NCBI GenBank assembly: GCA_964017045.1
Contig: OZ024811.1
Span: forward strand, 14,101,812 to 14,165,811
Direction of reading: 5' to 3'
Source of the DNA: Omphiscola glabra
Taxonomy: Eukaryota; Mollusca; Gastropoda; Lymnaeidae
Length of the DNA stretch: 64,000 nucleotides
Below, one piece after another: positions 9,348-20,227 of this stretch. The notes under the pieces are model-generated. The model did no database searches. It was not told the DNA's origin and saw only the letters and a list, made by a program, of their open reading frames with translations. The translations under genes and the position numbers were made by a program. Every line of letters begins with the position of its first letter. Positions within the stretch are counted from its first letter, which is position 1.

Positions 9348-11959
9348 ATGATGGTGAACGTGCTAAATCTTACAGTTTGCGTTGTGTTGTTGTGTGTCAT
9401 ACAACTGGGTAAGTCTATCTCAATCATTTTTTTTTTTACAGATTGTGCATCACACACTTTAATTCATAATCACACAACGCACATCAAATATTAACGCAAT
9501 ATGCAACATTAATGACGGCTTATACAACATGCATATTTATAGAGATCGATACCGTAATTTAAAATAGTTTTTTTTTTTTACAATTATAACAAATAAATGA
9601 AAAAGGATTTATTTTCGCTATATTTTATTTGGTGAAGTGGAGGCAATGGGGATTTCGGTACTTTAATAAAATGTCTCTTTTGTGCCAGTATTTATGCCTC
9701 AATAAGGTATGCTTCCCATGGCCCCGGGGGTGGGTGGGGGGATGATTGTGTTTTCATCGAAAAATACACGTCTTACTATAGAACCTATCCACAATTCTAC
9801 GAATATAAGACGGAGGCATGTAAATTAGAGACCCGCCTTTGGTTTATATATATACTGTATGTGTGGATTCTCTCTGTCGACTACATTCTCTTTGAGCTTC
9901 TCATATCTCTCTCCCTGTCTGTCCAAAGAGCTACCACGCCCCCATCTCTCTCTCTAACTCTTTCTCTCTCACTATATATATATAGAGAGATATATATATA
10001 TATCGATATATATATATATATATATAATATATTATATTTGGGGAAAATGAAGTTATTGAATTAAAAATCAAAGTGTGGAGCGGTTAGTGACGTACAAGTA
10101 CTCAGGTATCGATACCATCAATACCCTAATAAGCTTGTTAAATACGGCCACTACTAAATGAAACAGAGGAAAGCATCTCAAAGACTTCCGGTATTTTATC
10201 TTTTAAATTAATGATTACTATTTTTAAATTAAATAATTCAACCATTAATTGCACCAACAAAAGAAATAAATAAGCCAACCTCATCATTGTCTTCAAATTC
10301 AAACACGGATTAATTTGACACACCAAGAAAGAAAGCAATGTAATAACAACAATTAACCTTACAGATATTATAGAAAAATGCATTATGCAAAGCTATAAAA
10401 CTGGAAAAAGGAGGATACATTTGCGCCAAAAATTCATATCTATTTAAAGTAGAGCAACACGATCAAGATGAACATTTCCGTTGAAGTAATAAGTAAGTAG
10501 CGAAAGACAGCCATAGTCGTTAAAGACAATGCCCGGACACATTATGGCATTATTATGAGTCCGCCCTCAGCTTCTTCCTGACTCTTGGCTTTTTCTCATT
10601 ATGCTCTCCGTGGATGCTGCGACTTGTGATTCGTTCTTGTAGTGGAATGCGGCAGAAATCGTCGTCGTCTGCAAGGGACGCTTGCCCCAATTGTTGAAAA
10701 TTGGATAGTTTCGTTTTCAAGCAGTACCGAGCAGTCTGATCTTAGTTTTCTAACTTCCTTTTTTTTTTTTAATGTATTTCCATTTCAGTATTTATTATTT
10801 TTACTTTTACTTTTTATCTCAAACATAATTTGTTTATTCTACGGGGCACTTCCGTAACTTGATATATCTACCATTTCCGGTCATCAACATATTGATTTAT
10901 ACAAGCTAAATTTGTCTGTCTCTGTAATTTTTCTTACGGAGTCATCTTGGGCCGAAAAGGCCACTACTTCATATTTCTCGAGCCAGTTTTGGAGTCGAAA
11001 AATTACCTTAATACTTAAGTGGTTTCCTAGAAGAGATATCCATTTTGTTCTCCTGTACTATATAACCACATGACTCCCTACAACAACCCATTATCTCTAT
11101 TAAACTTTGTTGATTTAGTCCGTTTTTTTCTGGCTTCTTTAATACAAAAATCCATTTTTTTTTACTTTCAGGATATGATGTCGACGCTCAGGCACCGAAA
11201 GTAGAAAGCTTTGTGAGACGGGGAGGTGATGGGATGCCTGGTAGTAGTGGGCCACCTGGGATCCCTGGGGGACCTTTGGGTGTTGGAGAACCTGGGAGAC
11301 AAGGAGTCGGCGGGAGTCCTGGAAGCAACGGGGCACCTGGCGCACCTGGGCAAAATGGTTTGCCAGGAGCGCAATACTATTCTGGTGCCGTCGCAGCTGC
11401 CGGAGCACCCGGGCTTGCTGGGAAGGACGGGGGACCTGGACAGGCCGGATCGCCTGGTAGTCCAGGGGGACCTGGGTCTACCGGGGGTCCTGGGGTGAAA
11501 GGGGGGCCTGGTGGTGCTGGTGGACCCGGGGGTAATGGGGGGCCCGGAACAGATGGTGGACCAGGTGGTGCCGGAGGACCTGGAGGTGTCGGGGGACCCG
11601 GTGGTGTCGGGGGGCCTGGGGCCGATGGAGGAAACGGGGGGTCTGGGGGAAATGGTGGTGACGGGGGAAATGGGGGCGTTAGGGGACCTGGGGGTTACGG
11701 GGGGCCTGGGGCTGTCGGCGGGCCAGGGGGCACCGGGGGGCCCAATGAGGCTTGTTACCGTGGCTGCACGCTTCAACACGCCCCTGTTTGCGGGAGTGAC
11801 GGTAAAACATACTCCAATGTTTGTGGACTGAATTCCCAGAACTGTGACTTGCCATCAGACAAGATGATAACGCTGGCCCACGAAGGCGACTGTACGGGCG
11901 ACCACAACGAGGCCACCGAGACAGTGTTAAATATTTTATTTTTCAGAGTGAAAAATTAG
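9348..11959 (+). CDS. Secreted collagen-like/Gly-Gly-X protein with C-terminal Kazal domain (copy 1)
   Basis: Two exons, 9348-9408 and 11172-11959, give 282 residues. Exon 1 starts at ATGATG and encodes a hydrophobic leader (core NLTVCVVLLCVIQL). It ends CTGG|gtaagt in phase 1. Exon 2 follows a pyrimidine-rich tract and CAG, and opens with GYDVDAQAP. Cleavage after DVDA is plausible and would leave an N-terminal Gln. Residues about 40-115 are imperfect G-X-Y triplets rich in GPPG/GAPG. Residues about 115-212 are almost pure GGX triplets (X = A, P, N, V, D, T). A Kazal domain follows with Cys at 215, 219, 227, 238, 245 and 261 and the signature PVCGSDGKTYSNVC; the residue two after Cys219, the expected P1 site, is Leu. 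A short tail ends at TAG. The leader predicts secretion, and the Kazal fold predicts inhibition of a chymotrypsin-, elastase- or subtilisin-like serine protease. The structural role of the Gly-rich part is inferred. Exon 2 is far more G-rich than its flanks. I recognise the Kazal family but no named gene. Confidence 0.88.
9950..10037. repeat. (CT)n-(AT)n microsatellite in copy 1 intron
   Basis: CT-rich then TATATA-rich, preceded by TCTCATATCTCTCTCCCTGT. The same context precedes the CT run in the intron of copy 7, so the two introns share ancestry. Confidence 0.85.
10038..11171 (+). other. Remainder of copy 1 intron
   Basis: AT-rich, ends in a T-rich tract and CAG at 11169-11171. The segment GTGTGGAGCGGTTAGTGACG is shared with the copy 4 intron near 33615, showing common ancestry. 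No other gene. Confidence 0.6.
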
Positions 11960-12470
11960 CAAAGAACAGAGCATTACTTGAAGTGAAACGTTTTTAAAAA
12001 AATATGTTATATCAAGAAATATAATCATGTACTTGCATTATTGACTTTATGACTTTATGTTTCGTGAATACTACAAGAATTTTTGCCCAACTGAAAATAT
12101 CGCAATTTGTATCATTATATTAAATAAAATGACGATGAATATATATATTTTTATACATCTTTTTGTATTTTTTTATTTTATTTTAGAAGTTTTTCTCAGC
12201 ACCGTCATGTGTATTTGACTTTTAAGATTATACATGTATTTTTGTCATAATATTATTTATAAATCTTGATTTTAGATTATGCTCATTATTTTGTTAGTAT
12301 TTTTATACGGTATACTTATTTATACAACCCCTCTGTTGTTTTTTTTACATTGAAACTGTATTCTTTATTTGATTTATTTGCTAATAAATTGTTTATATCT
12401 ACTTCCTAAAACGTTCAAGACTTCTTATTACTATTGTGTCATGTGTCGCTTTTTGTTGTTGCCATTGTGT
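11960..12470 (+). other. 3' UTR of copy 1
   Basis: Begins with GCAAAGAACAGAGCATTACTT, shortened in copies 3-6 to ACAGAG(C/T)ATT-like words, then becomes AT-rich up to the poly(A) signal. Confidence 0.55.
12383..12388 (+). terminator. Conserved poly(A) signal, copy 1 (AATAAA)
   Basis: AATAAA 424 nt after the stop, followed by a T-rich stretch and AACGTTCAAGAC. The same pair recurs after copies 3-7, so this is the likely family cleavage signal. An earlier AATAAA at 12123-12128 is an alternative. Confidence 0.55.
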
Positions 12471-12644
12471 CAGTTTGCTGTGTGTTTTGTAGTGTGCTCG
12501 TTTGTCAGTTTGCTGTGTGTTTTGTAGTGTGCCCGTTTGTCAGTTTGCTGTGTGTTTTGTAGTGTGCTCGTTTGTCAGTTTGCTGTGTGTTTTGTAGTGT
12601 GCTCGTTTGTCAGTTTGCTGTGTGTTTTGTAGTGTGCTCGTTTG
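12471..12644. repeat. 35-bp minisatellite, five units
   Basis: Units contain CAGTTTGCTGTGTGTTTTGT and AGTGTGCTCGTTTGT. Duplicated exactly at 15903-16076. Confidence 0.88.
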
Positions 12645-12827
12645 CTTCTTGTTGTTTTTTTAGGGGCTGTTTTATGTGTGTTTGTGTTTTTTAGTGGGTT
12701 TTTTTTTAAGGTAAACAACTGTTTCTGTTAGGGTAATTGTAAAGGTAATGTTCTTTTTTGAAATTAATTTAATGTTTAAATGTTTATGTTAATTTGAGTG
12801 TTAGGCTGTTAGAAACATTTAGGATTA
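12645..12827. other. Short spacer
   Basis: T-rich; contains the only base seen to differ between the two duplication units (12699 versus 16131). Confidence 0.5.
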
Positions 12828-12835
12828 GGTTTACG

Positions 12836-14085
12836 CAATGCCGGATTAAGCCCAGTAGCATGCCCTAAGGGAGATTAATTTATTTTTTTATTTTCCAACC
12901 TTCATTCATTTATCCAAATATTTAAACAGCTTCTTGTTTTATTTTTCGTATTTTCAAAACTTCTAAAAGAAGGAAACCAGGGGCGTCATTTGGTTAGGGC
13001 AGGGTGGAGCAACAGCCAACCCCCCCCCCACCCTCCGAATTTGCAGGTTTGATTTAAATTGCTATGTACTGTGGCGCCTCCAGTAATAAACAACTTAAGA
13101 GGCCGACAAAATTTTGGTTTAGCCAGCACCCCTGAAAAAAAAAACTTAAATGACGTCACTAAAGGAAACAGATGCCTATTAGTACGTGTTGTTAAGCGTA
13201 CTTTTTCTTTTGTCTCCCCTGTTCTATAAGTGTCCATCTAAATAATAAGTACACTCTGGGGGTGTAATAAGGGGTGGGGGAAGGCGTGTAAGGGGGCTCG
13301 GAAGAAAGTAAGTACATTTATCTATAAATTCTACAATAATTATTCAGATATTCTGACCATCCATAAATTTCCTATTTAAATTACTAATACTGTAAAAAAA
13401 AAATTGTTTTATCATCATACTGAAGATATCGGGATCGCACTAATAGTAGTAACAGTAATATTTCGCGCATGGATAACTGTATGTTTCACGTATGTGTGAC
13501 GTAATTAATTCGCGCACAGTTCTTCCTAAAAAAAAAAAAAAAATGAGTCTCTCACTTACTTTAGGTTGTCACCGGGCGCCCTCTGTGTCAAGTCACATTA
13601 TAACAAATACACTTTTTTTTAAAAATTACACGGTTGTCTAAAAATACATAAAACACGTATGTAGCTCACTAAGCCTCAACCAGCTACGGGAAACAAATGA
13701 CGGTTACTTGTCTGCACCAAGCCCGCTGGATGTCACATTCGATTAAAAGTGGAAATAAAATTATGAAAATTGTTTAGCGGTGCGAAGTGGCTATTGGTAC
13801 CCGGGTACCAGAAGTAAGAGGGTTGGGATTAAAAAAAAATTATTTAAAATATTATTGTTGGATTTGTAAGACCAAATGAGGCATCAAGTGAAAGATAAAT
13901 GAATGGACTATACGTTTGTAAACTTAATTCGTCGGATTAACTAAAATAAACTTCCACAAATGGCATCCGAATAGCATTAGTCAAAATGGACCCGGACACG
14001 CAGCGCCGCCATTCGCACCCGGGTACCATTAGACTCAATGCTATGGTAGACACGTGCCTTATTTAATCCGGTTAATCCGGCACTA
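12836..14085. mobile_element. Non-autonomous hAT-like element (unit 1)
   Basis: Ends CAATGCCGGATTAAGC and GTTAATCCGGCACTA are inverted. Flanks GGTTTACG and GATTTGCG agree at six of eight bases, fitting an aged 8-bp target duplication. No transposase was seen. It contains sequence related to the foldback repeat at 57951-58314. Copied at 16268-17517 by the tandem duplication. Confidence 0.55.
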
Positions 14086-14173
14086 GATTTGCGATGTGTT
14101 ATTACGTTTTACGATTATGGTTTTTTTTTTTTTTTTTTTAGGTTTTGATTTAGGGTTGGCGTTTATAGTTATT

Positions 14174-14514
14174 AAGGATTAAATTGACATAATTTAGGAT
14201 TAAATTGACATCATTTAGGATTAAATTGACATTATTAAGGATTAAATTGACATCATTTAGGATTAAATTGACATCATTTAGGATTAAATTGACATCATTT
14301 AGGATTAAATTGACATCATTTAGGATTAAATTGACATCATTTTAGGATTAAATTGACATCATTTAGGATTAAATTGACATCATTTTAGGATTAAATTGAC
14401 ATCATTTAGGATTAAATTGACATCATTTAGGATTAAATTGACATCATTTAGGATTAAATTGACATCATTTTAGGATTAAATTGACATCATTTTAGGATTA
14501 AATTGACATCATTT
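14174..14514. repeat. 21-bp tandem array
   Basis: About sixteen units of AGGATTAAATTGACATCATT plus T, some with one extra T. Duplicated at 17606-17946 with the same unit pattern. Confidence 0.9.
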
Positions 14515-15033
14515 CGATGTTACCACGGGTAGGCATAGATTTAGGTTTCGTTGTAGGTTTTATCATAGTTTTTTTTTTGGTTTATGATTTGGTGTAGTGA
14601 TATCTGTGAAGGTTTGCTAAGGGTTAGTTTCAGTCAGTGGTATGATTAGTTTTGGTGTCATATAGTTGCGATAAACTCAATTTGCGAGCCCCCTCCTATA
14701 AAAAAAAAATAAAAAAATAAAAATATCCAAGAGTTTTCTCGTTGACTCACGTCGCGTCTCCATTTATCACACCATACAGAATCAATAGTAAAGTCTGTCA
14801 ATGCAAATCCTAGAATTTCATCAGAAATAAATAATTATATTATATATTATATACATATATATAAAAGACTTTTTTTCGAAGACGAGAAACTAAAAGTTAG
14901 AAAATAAAGTTCTTGAAATTTCTTAAAACATAATACGTGTCTCACCACCAAAAATTTGCTGGACAAACAAGATGTCTACTCGAGTAGAAAGAAAGTGTTT
15001 AAAATAGAATTTGAGGAGCCTGCGCTTAAGTAC

Positions 15034-15391
15034 TGGTGTCGGGGGGCCTGGGGCCGATGGAGGAAACGGGGGGTCTGGGGGAAATGGTGGTGACGGGGGA
15101 AATGGGGGCGTTAGGGGACCTGGGGGTTACGGGGGGCCTGGGGCTGTCGGCGGGCCAGGGGGCACCGGGGGGCCCAATGAGGCTTGTTACCGTGGCTGCA
15201 CGCTTCAACACGCCCCTGTTTGCGGGAGTGACGGTAAAACATACTCCAATGTTTGTGGACTGAATTCCCAGAACTGTGACTTGCCATCAGACAAGATGAT
15301 AACGCTGGCCCACGAAGGCGACTGTACGGGCGACCACAACGAGGCCACCGAGACAGTGTTAAATATTTTATTTTTCAGAGTGAAAAATTAG
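15034..15391 (+). pseudogene. 5'-truncated duplicate of copy 1 exon 2 (GGX tail plus Kazal domain; copy 2)
   Basis: This is the last 358 nt of copy 1 exon 2 repeated 3,432 bp downstream with no difference seen. It encodes about 65 residues of GGX repeat and the whole Kazal domain, stopping at the same TAG. The left edge lies inside the Gly-rich codons and is fused to intergenic sequence ending TTAAGTAC. There is no signal-peptide exon, no 3' splice site and no family promoter next to it. A non-ATG start upstream of the junction would keep the frame open, but no mature secreted protein can be made from it as it stands. It could still be spliced to another leader exon: exon 1 of copy 1 is the nearest donor upstream. 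The near-perfect identity means it is either very young or an assembly artefact. Confidence 0.8.
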
Positions 15392-15814
15392 CAAAGAACA
15401 GAGCATTACTTGAAGTGAAACGTTTTTAAAAAAATATGTTATATCAAGAAATATAATCATGTACTTGCATTATTGACTTTATGACTTTATGTTTCGTGAA
15501 TACTACAAGAATTTTTGCCCAACTGAAAATATCGCAATTTGTATCATTATATTAAATAAAATGACGATGAATATATATATTTTTATACATCTTTTTGTAT
15601 TTTTTTATTTTATTTTAGAAGTTTTTCTCAGCACCGTCATGTGTATTTGACTTTTAAGATTATACATGTATTTTTGTCATAATATTATTTATAAATCTTG
15701 ATTTTAGATTATGCTCATTATTTTGTTAGTATTTTTATACGGTATACTTATTTATACAACCCCTCTGTTGTTTTTTTTACATTGAAACTGTATTCTTTAT
15801 TTGATTTATTTGCT

Positions 15815-15820
15815 AATAAA
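15815..15820 (+). terminator. Poly(A) signal, duplicated fragment copy 2
   Basis: Exact copy of the copy 1 signal, 3,432 bp downstream within the tandem duplication. Confidence 0.45.
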
Positions 15821-15902
15821 TTGTTTATATCTACTTCCTAAAACGTTCAAGACTTCTTATTACTATTGTGTCATGTGTCGCTTTTTGTTGTTGCCATTGT
15901 GT

Positions 15903-16076
15903 CAGTTTGCTGTGTGTTTTGTAGTGTGCTCGTTTGTCAGTTTGCTGTGTGTTTTGTAGTGTGCCCGTTTGTCAGTTTGCTGTGTGTTTTGTAGTGTGCT
16001 CGTTTGTCAGTTTGCTGTGTGTTTTGTAGTGTGCTCGTTTGTCAGTTTGCTGTGTGTTTTGTAGTGTGCTCGTTTG
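15903..16076. repeat. 35-bp minisatellite, duplicated copy
   Basis: Exact copy of 12471-12644 inside duplication unit 2. Confidence 0.88.
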
Positions 16077-16267
16077 CTTCTTGTTGTTTTTTTAGGGGCT
16101 GTTTTATGTGTGTTTGTGTTTTTTAGTGGGGTTTTTTTTAAGGTAAACAACTGTTTCTGTTAGGGTAATTGTAAAGGTAATGTTCTTTTTTGAAATTAAT
16201 TTAATGTTTAAATGTTTATGTTAATTTGAGTGTTAGGCTGTTAGAAACATTTAGGATTAGGTTTACG

Positions 16268-17517
16268 CAATGCCGGATTAAGCCCAGTAGCATGCCCTAA
16301 GGGAGATTAATTTATTTTTTTATTTTCCAACCTTCATTCATTTATCCAAATATTTAAACAGCTTCTTGTTTTATTTTTCGTATTTTCAAAACTTCTAAAA
16401 GAAGGAAACCAGGGGCGTCATTTGGTTAGGGCAGGGTGGAGCAACAGCCAACCCCCCCCCCACCCTCCGAATTTGCAGGTTTGATTTAAATTGCTATGTA
16501 CTGTGGCGCCTCCAGTAATAAACAACTTAAGAGGCCGACAAAATTTTGGTTTAGCCAGCACCCCTGAAAAAAAAAACTTAAATGACGTCACTAAAGGAAA
16601 CAGATGCCTATTAGTACGTGTTGTTAAGCGTACTTTTTCTTTTGTCTCCCCTGTTCTATAAGTGTCCATCTAAATAATAAGTACACTCTGGGGGTGTAAT
16701 AAGGGGTGGGGGAAGGCGTGTAAGGGGGCTCGGAAGAAAGTAAGTACATTTATCTATAAATTCTACAATAATTATTCAGATATTCTGACCATCCATAAAT
16801 TTCCTATTTAAATTACTAATACTGTAAAAAAAAAATTGTTTTATCATCATACTGAAGATATCGGGATCGCACTAATAGTAGTAACAGTAATATTTCGCGC
16901 ATGGATAACTGTATGTTTCACGTATGTGTGACGTAATTAATTCGCGCACAGTTCTTCCTAAAAAAAAAAAAAAAATGAGTCTCTCACTTACTTTAGGTTG
17001 TCACCGGGCGCCCTCTGTGTCAAGTCACATTATAACAAATACACTTTTTTTTAAAAATTACACGGTTGTCTAAAAATACATAAAACACGTATGTAGCTCA
17101 CTAAGCCTCAACCAGCTACGGGAAACAAATGACGGTTACTTGTCTGCACCAAGCCCGCTGGATGTCACATTCGATTAAAAGTGGAAATAAAATTATGAAA
17201 ATTGTTTAGCGGTGCGAAGTGGCTATTGGTACCCGGGTACCAGAAGTAAGAGGGTTGGGATTAAAAAAAAATTATTTAAAATATTATTGTTGGATTTGTA
17301 AGACCAAATGAGGCATCAAGTGAAAGATAAATGAATGGACTATACGTTTGTAAACTTAATTCGTCGGATTAACTAAAATAAACTTCCACAAATGGCATCC
17401 GAATAGCATTAGTCAAAATGGACCCGGACACGCAGCGCCGCCATTCGCACCCGGGTACCATTAGACTCAATGCTATGGTAGACACGTGCCTTATTTAATC
17501 CGGTTAATCCGGCACTA
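16268..17517. mobile_element. Non-autonomous hAT-like element (unit 2)
   Basis: Exact positional copy of 12836-14085, placed here by tandem duplication and not by a new insertion. Confidence 0.55.
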
Positions 17518-17605
17518 GATTTGCGATGTGTTATTACGTTTTACGATTATGGTTTTTTTTTTTTTTTTTTTAGGTTTTGATTTAGGGTTGGCGTTTATAG
17601 TTATT

Positions 17606-17946
17606 AAGGATTAAATTGACATAATTTAGGATTAAATTGACATCATTTAGGATTAAATTGACATTATTAAGGATTAAATTGACATCATTTAGGATTAAAT
17701 TGACATCATTTAGGATTAAATTGACATCATTTAGGATTAAATTGACATCATTTAGGATTAAATTGACATCATTTTAGGATTAAATTGACATCATTTAGGA
17801 TTAAATTGACATCATTTTAGGATTAAATTGACATCATTTAGGATTAAATTGACATCATTTAGGATTAAATTGACATCATTTAGGATTAAATTGACATCAT
17901 TTTAGGATTAAATTGACATCATTTTAGGATTAAATTGACATCATTT
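17606..17946. repeat. 21-bp tandem array, duplicated copy
   Basis: Same unit order as 14174-14514, including the positions of the longer 22-bp units. Confidence 0.9.
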
Positions 17947-18727
17947 CGATGTTACCACGGGTAGGCATAGATTTAGGTTTCGTTGTAGGTTTTATCATAG
18001 TTTTTTTTTTGGTTTATGATTTGGTGTAGTGATATCTGTGAAGGTTTGCTAAGGGTTAGTTTCAGTCAGTGGTATGATTAGTTTTGGTGTCATATAGTTG
18101 CGATAAACTCAATTTGCGAGCCCCCTCCTATAAAAAAAAAATAAAAAAATAAAAATATCCAAGAGTTTTCTCGTTGACTCACGTCGCGTCTCCATTTATC
18201 ACACCATACAGAATCAATAGTAAAGTCTGTCAATGCAAATCCTAGAATTTCATCAGAAATAAATAATTATATTATATATTATATACATATATATAAAAGA
18301 CTTTTTTTCGAAGACGAGAAACTAAAAGTTAGAAAATAAAGTTCTTGAAATTTCTTAAAACATAATACGTGTCTCACCACCAAAAATTTGCTGGACAAAC
18401 AAGATGTCTACTCGAGTAGAAAGAAAGTGTTTAAAATAGAATTTGAGGAGCCTGCGCTTAAGTACTGAAAAAAAAAATATTTTAAATTTCTTTTCCCTAA
18501 TTATCAAAGTTGCTCACTTGTAATTAACGACCTTTTCACAATAGACATCCTTGAAAATAGTTTGACAGAGACGCACGATCTTGTAGACTTGAATCTCTCA
18601 AGACAGAATGTACACAGTTCTCTATAATTGTTAGTTTTGAGAAAGCTCTTCTAACGAAATGAAGTCACGAACAAATCCCCCACCCTCTCAAAGCAAAAAA
18701 AAAAAAAAAAAAAAAAAAAACTTAATG

Positions 18728-18882
18728 CAGTGGTTCTCAAACTTCCTAAAGATGCGACCCTTTAATACAAATCCTCATATTGTGGCTAACCCCAACCAGA
18801 AAATTATCTTCGTTGATACTTCATAACTGTAGAGTATAACTGCTTTCCAATGGGGTCGCGACCCACAGGTTGAGAACCGATG
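18728..18882. mobile_element. SPIN-like hAT MITE, diverged
   Basis: Starts CAGTGGTTCTCAAACTTC and ends GGTTGAGAACCGATG. Flanking 8-mers ACTTAATG and CCCTAATG agree at six of eight positions. The interior keeps GGGGTCGCGACCCACAGG. Confidence 0.75.
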
Positions 18883-19334
18883 CCCTAATGAGAGATCCAA
18901 GAGAAATGCAAAGAGCTCCGATTAATCTATGAATATGAATAGTATTAAAATAAGTCAAAAGAAATATTAAGCTCAGTCAACAAACTATTTCTTCATCTCA
19001 CTTGTATCTAACTTCTAAGCCTTGTAATTTCAACAAACAAACAAACAGAAAATCATCCTGTGATAACGTATTTATTTGTTGTTGTTTTTGTCTTTTAAGT
19101 TTCCCTTTTGGATTGTTCAGCATTGACTCTTTTCACGAGTGGGTATACTTCAGTGATAACTTTTACATGTACTTCGAAATGGACTGCAGAACGAATAGAT
19201 AAAATATATACACAACCAACGCTCCTTTTAAAACAAAAATTTGTTACAGTTCTTTTCTCTTTCTTTTTGGATAGTGGGTCAAAGATCTCTTACCGTCTTT
19301 CTGTTGTTGTGCAAAACGTAGAGTAATTAGATCA

Positions 19335-19700
19335 GCGGTAAGTGGCACTGGCTAGACTTTTAAAAGTGCGGCTTCACATTGAACCTTGATCTAGGCCACA
19401 GATCTTAATTCTAAAGGTTCCCCCAATAGTTTAACTGCGACTTCGTTTTAATCTGCGAAACATTTACATGTTCGTGGGTTTCTTTATCAGATGGCCTATA
19501 CTTGATACGAGGTTAAATAACAAAAAGGACTTTGTGGACAAAACCATATGTTCAAGAATACTTTGCATTGTGACCAAAAAATATATATTACTTCATCGGA
19601 AAACGTAATATTCTATACATTGTTGCCACATTAAACTTCAGCTATTACAAGTTGGAAGTATCCACGTTGTTAACCAAGCTGTTAAGGGGACAATTCAATC
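19335..19700 (+). other. Conserved far-upstream block, copy 3
   Basis: Collinear with the copy 1 block: ACTGGCTAGAC, TTAAAAGTGCGGCTTCAC, ACCTTGATCTAGGCCA, TTTAACTGCGAC, GGACTTTGTGGACA, GCATTGTGACC and AAACGTAATATTCTAT. Confidence 0.5.
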
Positions 19701-19896
19701 TACCTCTTTGTGTAATCTATCTGTTAATTTTGGACCTGGGGTGTGCCACTAAAACTATATCTACACCTTGTAATACCGTTATGCTTACGTAGTGGATTAT
19801 ACTCATATTATATACCTTATGATACCTTCTATATATGGTGGTAGATAACCATCATTACTATGGTATATATATATCATTCGCTTATGCGCGGTAGTG

Positions 19897-19990
19897 CAGT
19901 GTTTCTCAAATGGTGGTTCGCGGACCGGCACCGGTCCACCCCCCTTAATGCCGGTCCGCACAGCATGAATATTTATTGCCAAAAAAAAAA
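19897..19990 (+). mobile_element. hAT MITE fragment (Charlie-like end)
   Basis: Begins CAGTGTTTCTCAAATGGTGG, followed by a GGACCGGCACCGGTCC palindrome, then runs into poly(A). The other end was not found. Confidence 0.45.
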
Positions 19991-20227
19991 AAGGAAACGT
20001 GAATTTTTTTTAAAAAATGGACATTATCATTAATACTGGTTAGATACCCAAAAAGTGGTTTGGGGGGGGGGGGTGTAAATATTCAATTCTAATTTTCTAA
20101 AGAAGTACACACAGTATTGATGATTAAAGAAAATGGAAATATATTTAAATTTTAAATGGTTGTGAACTTTTGAATGGGAAAATATTAATGAGTTTGTGTC
20201 AGACATATTTAAATGGTAAGTTTTTAT

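Larger units (their letters stand above)
11602..15033. repeat. 3,432-bp tandem segmental duplication, unit 1
   Basis: Runs from inside the GGX codons of copy 1 through its Kazal domain and 3' UTR, a hAT-like element and a 21-bp array to TTAAGTAC. The adjacent unit 2 has the same length with one difference seen by eye (T at 12699, G at 16131). Confidence 0.92.
15034..18465. repeat. 3,432-bp tandem segmental duplication, unit 2
   Basis: Direct repeat of 11602-15033. The two ends share only TG as microhomology (11602-11603, 15034-15035, 18466-18467). Even a 19-base poly(T) tract and the 21-bp array have equal length in both units. Confidence 0.92.

Noticed and set aside
10642..10857. Short open frame in the copy 1 intron
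   Set aside because: No homology to recognised proteins, runs into a T-rich stretch, and not preserved in other copies' introns.
11168..11779. Long minus-strand Pro/Ser/Thr-rich open frame opposite copy 1 exon 2 (similar ones opposite copies 3, 4, 5 and 6)
   Set aside because: A GGN-repeat coding strand leaves the complementary frames free of stops. There is no leader, promoter or conserved domain on the minus strand.
11213..11959. Copy 1 read as a single-exon gene from a non-ATG start near 11213
   Set aside because: The upstream acceptor, the in-frame GYDVDAQAP codons and the leader exon with matching donor phase show that the true start is at 9348.
14174..14514. Regularly spaced short repeats that superficially resemble a CRISPR array
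   Set aside because: The repeats are directly adjacent without unique spacers, in a eukaryotic genome. It is a simple 21-bp satellite.
15011..15391. Copy 2 as an independent gene starting just before the duplication junction
   Set aside because: The first residues come from intergenic bases at the breakpoint. No ATG, signal peptide or promoter supports it.
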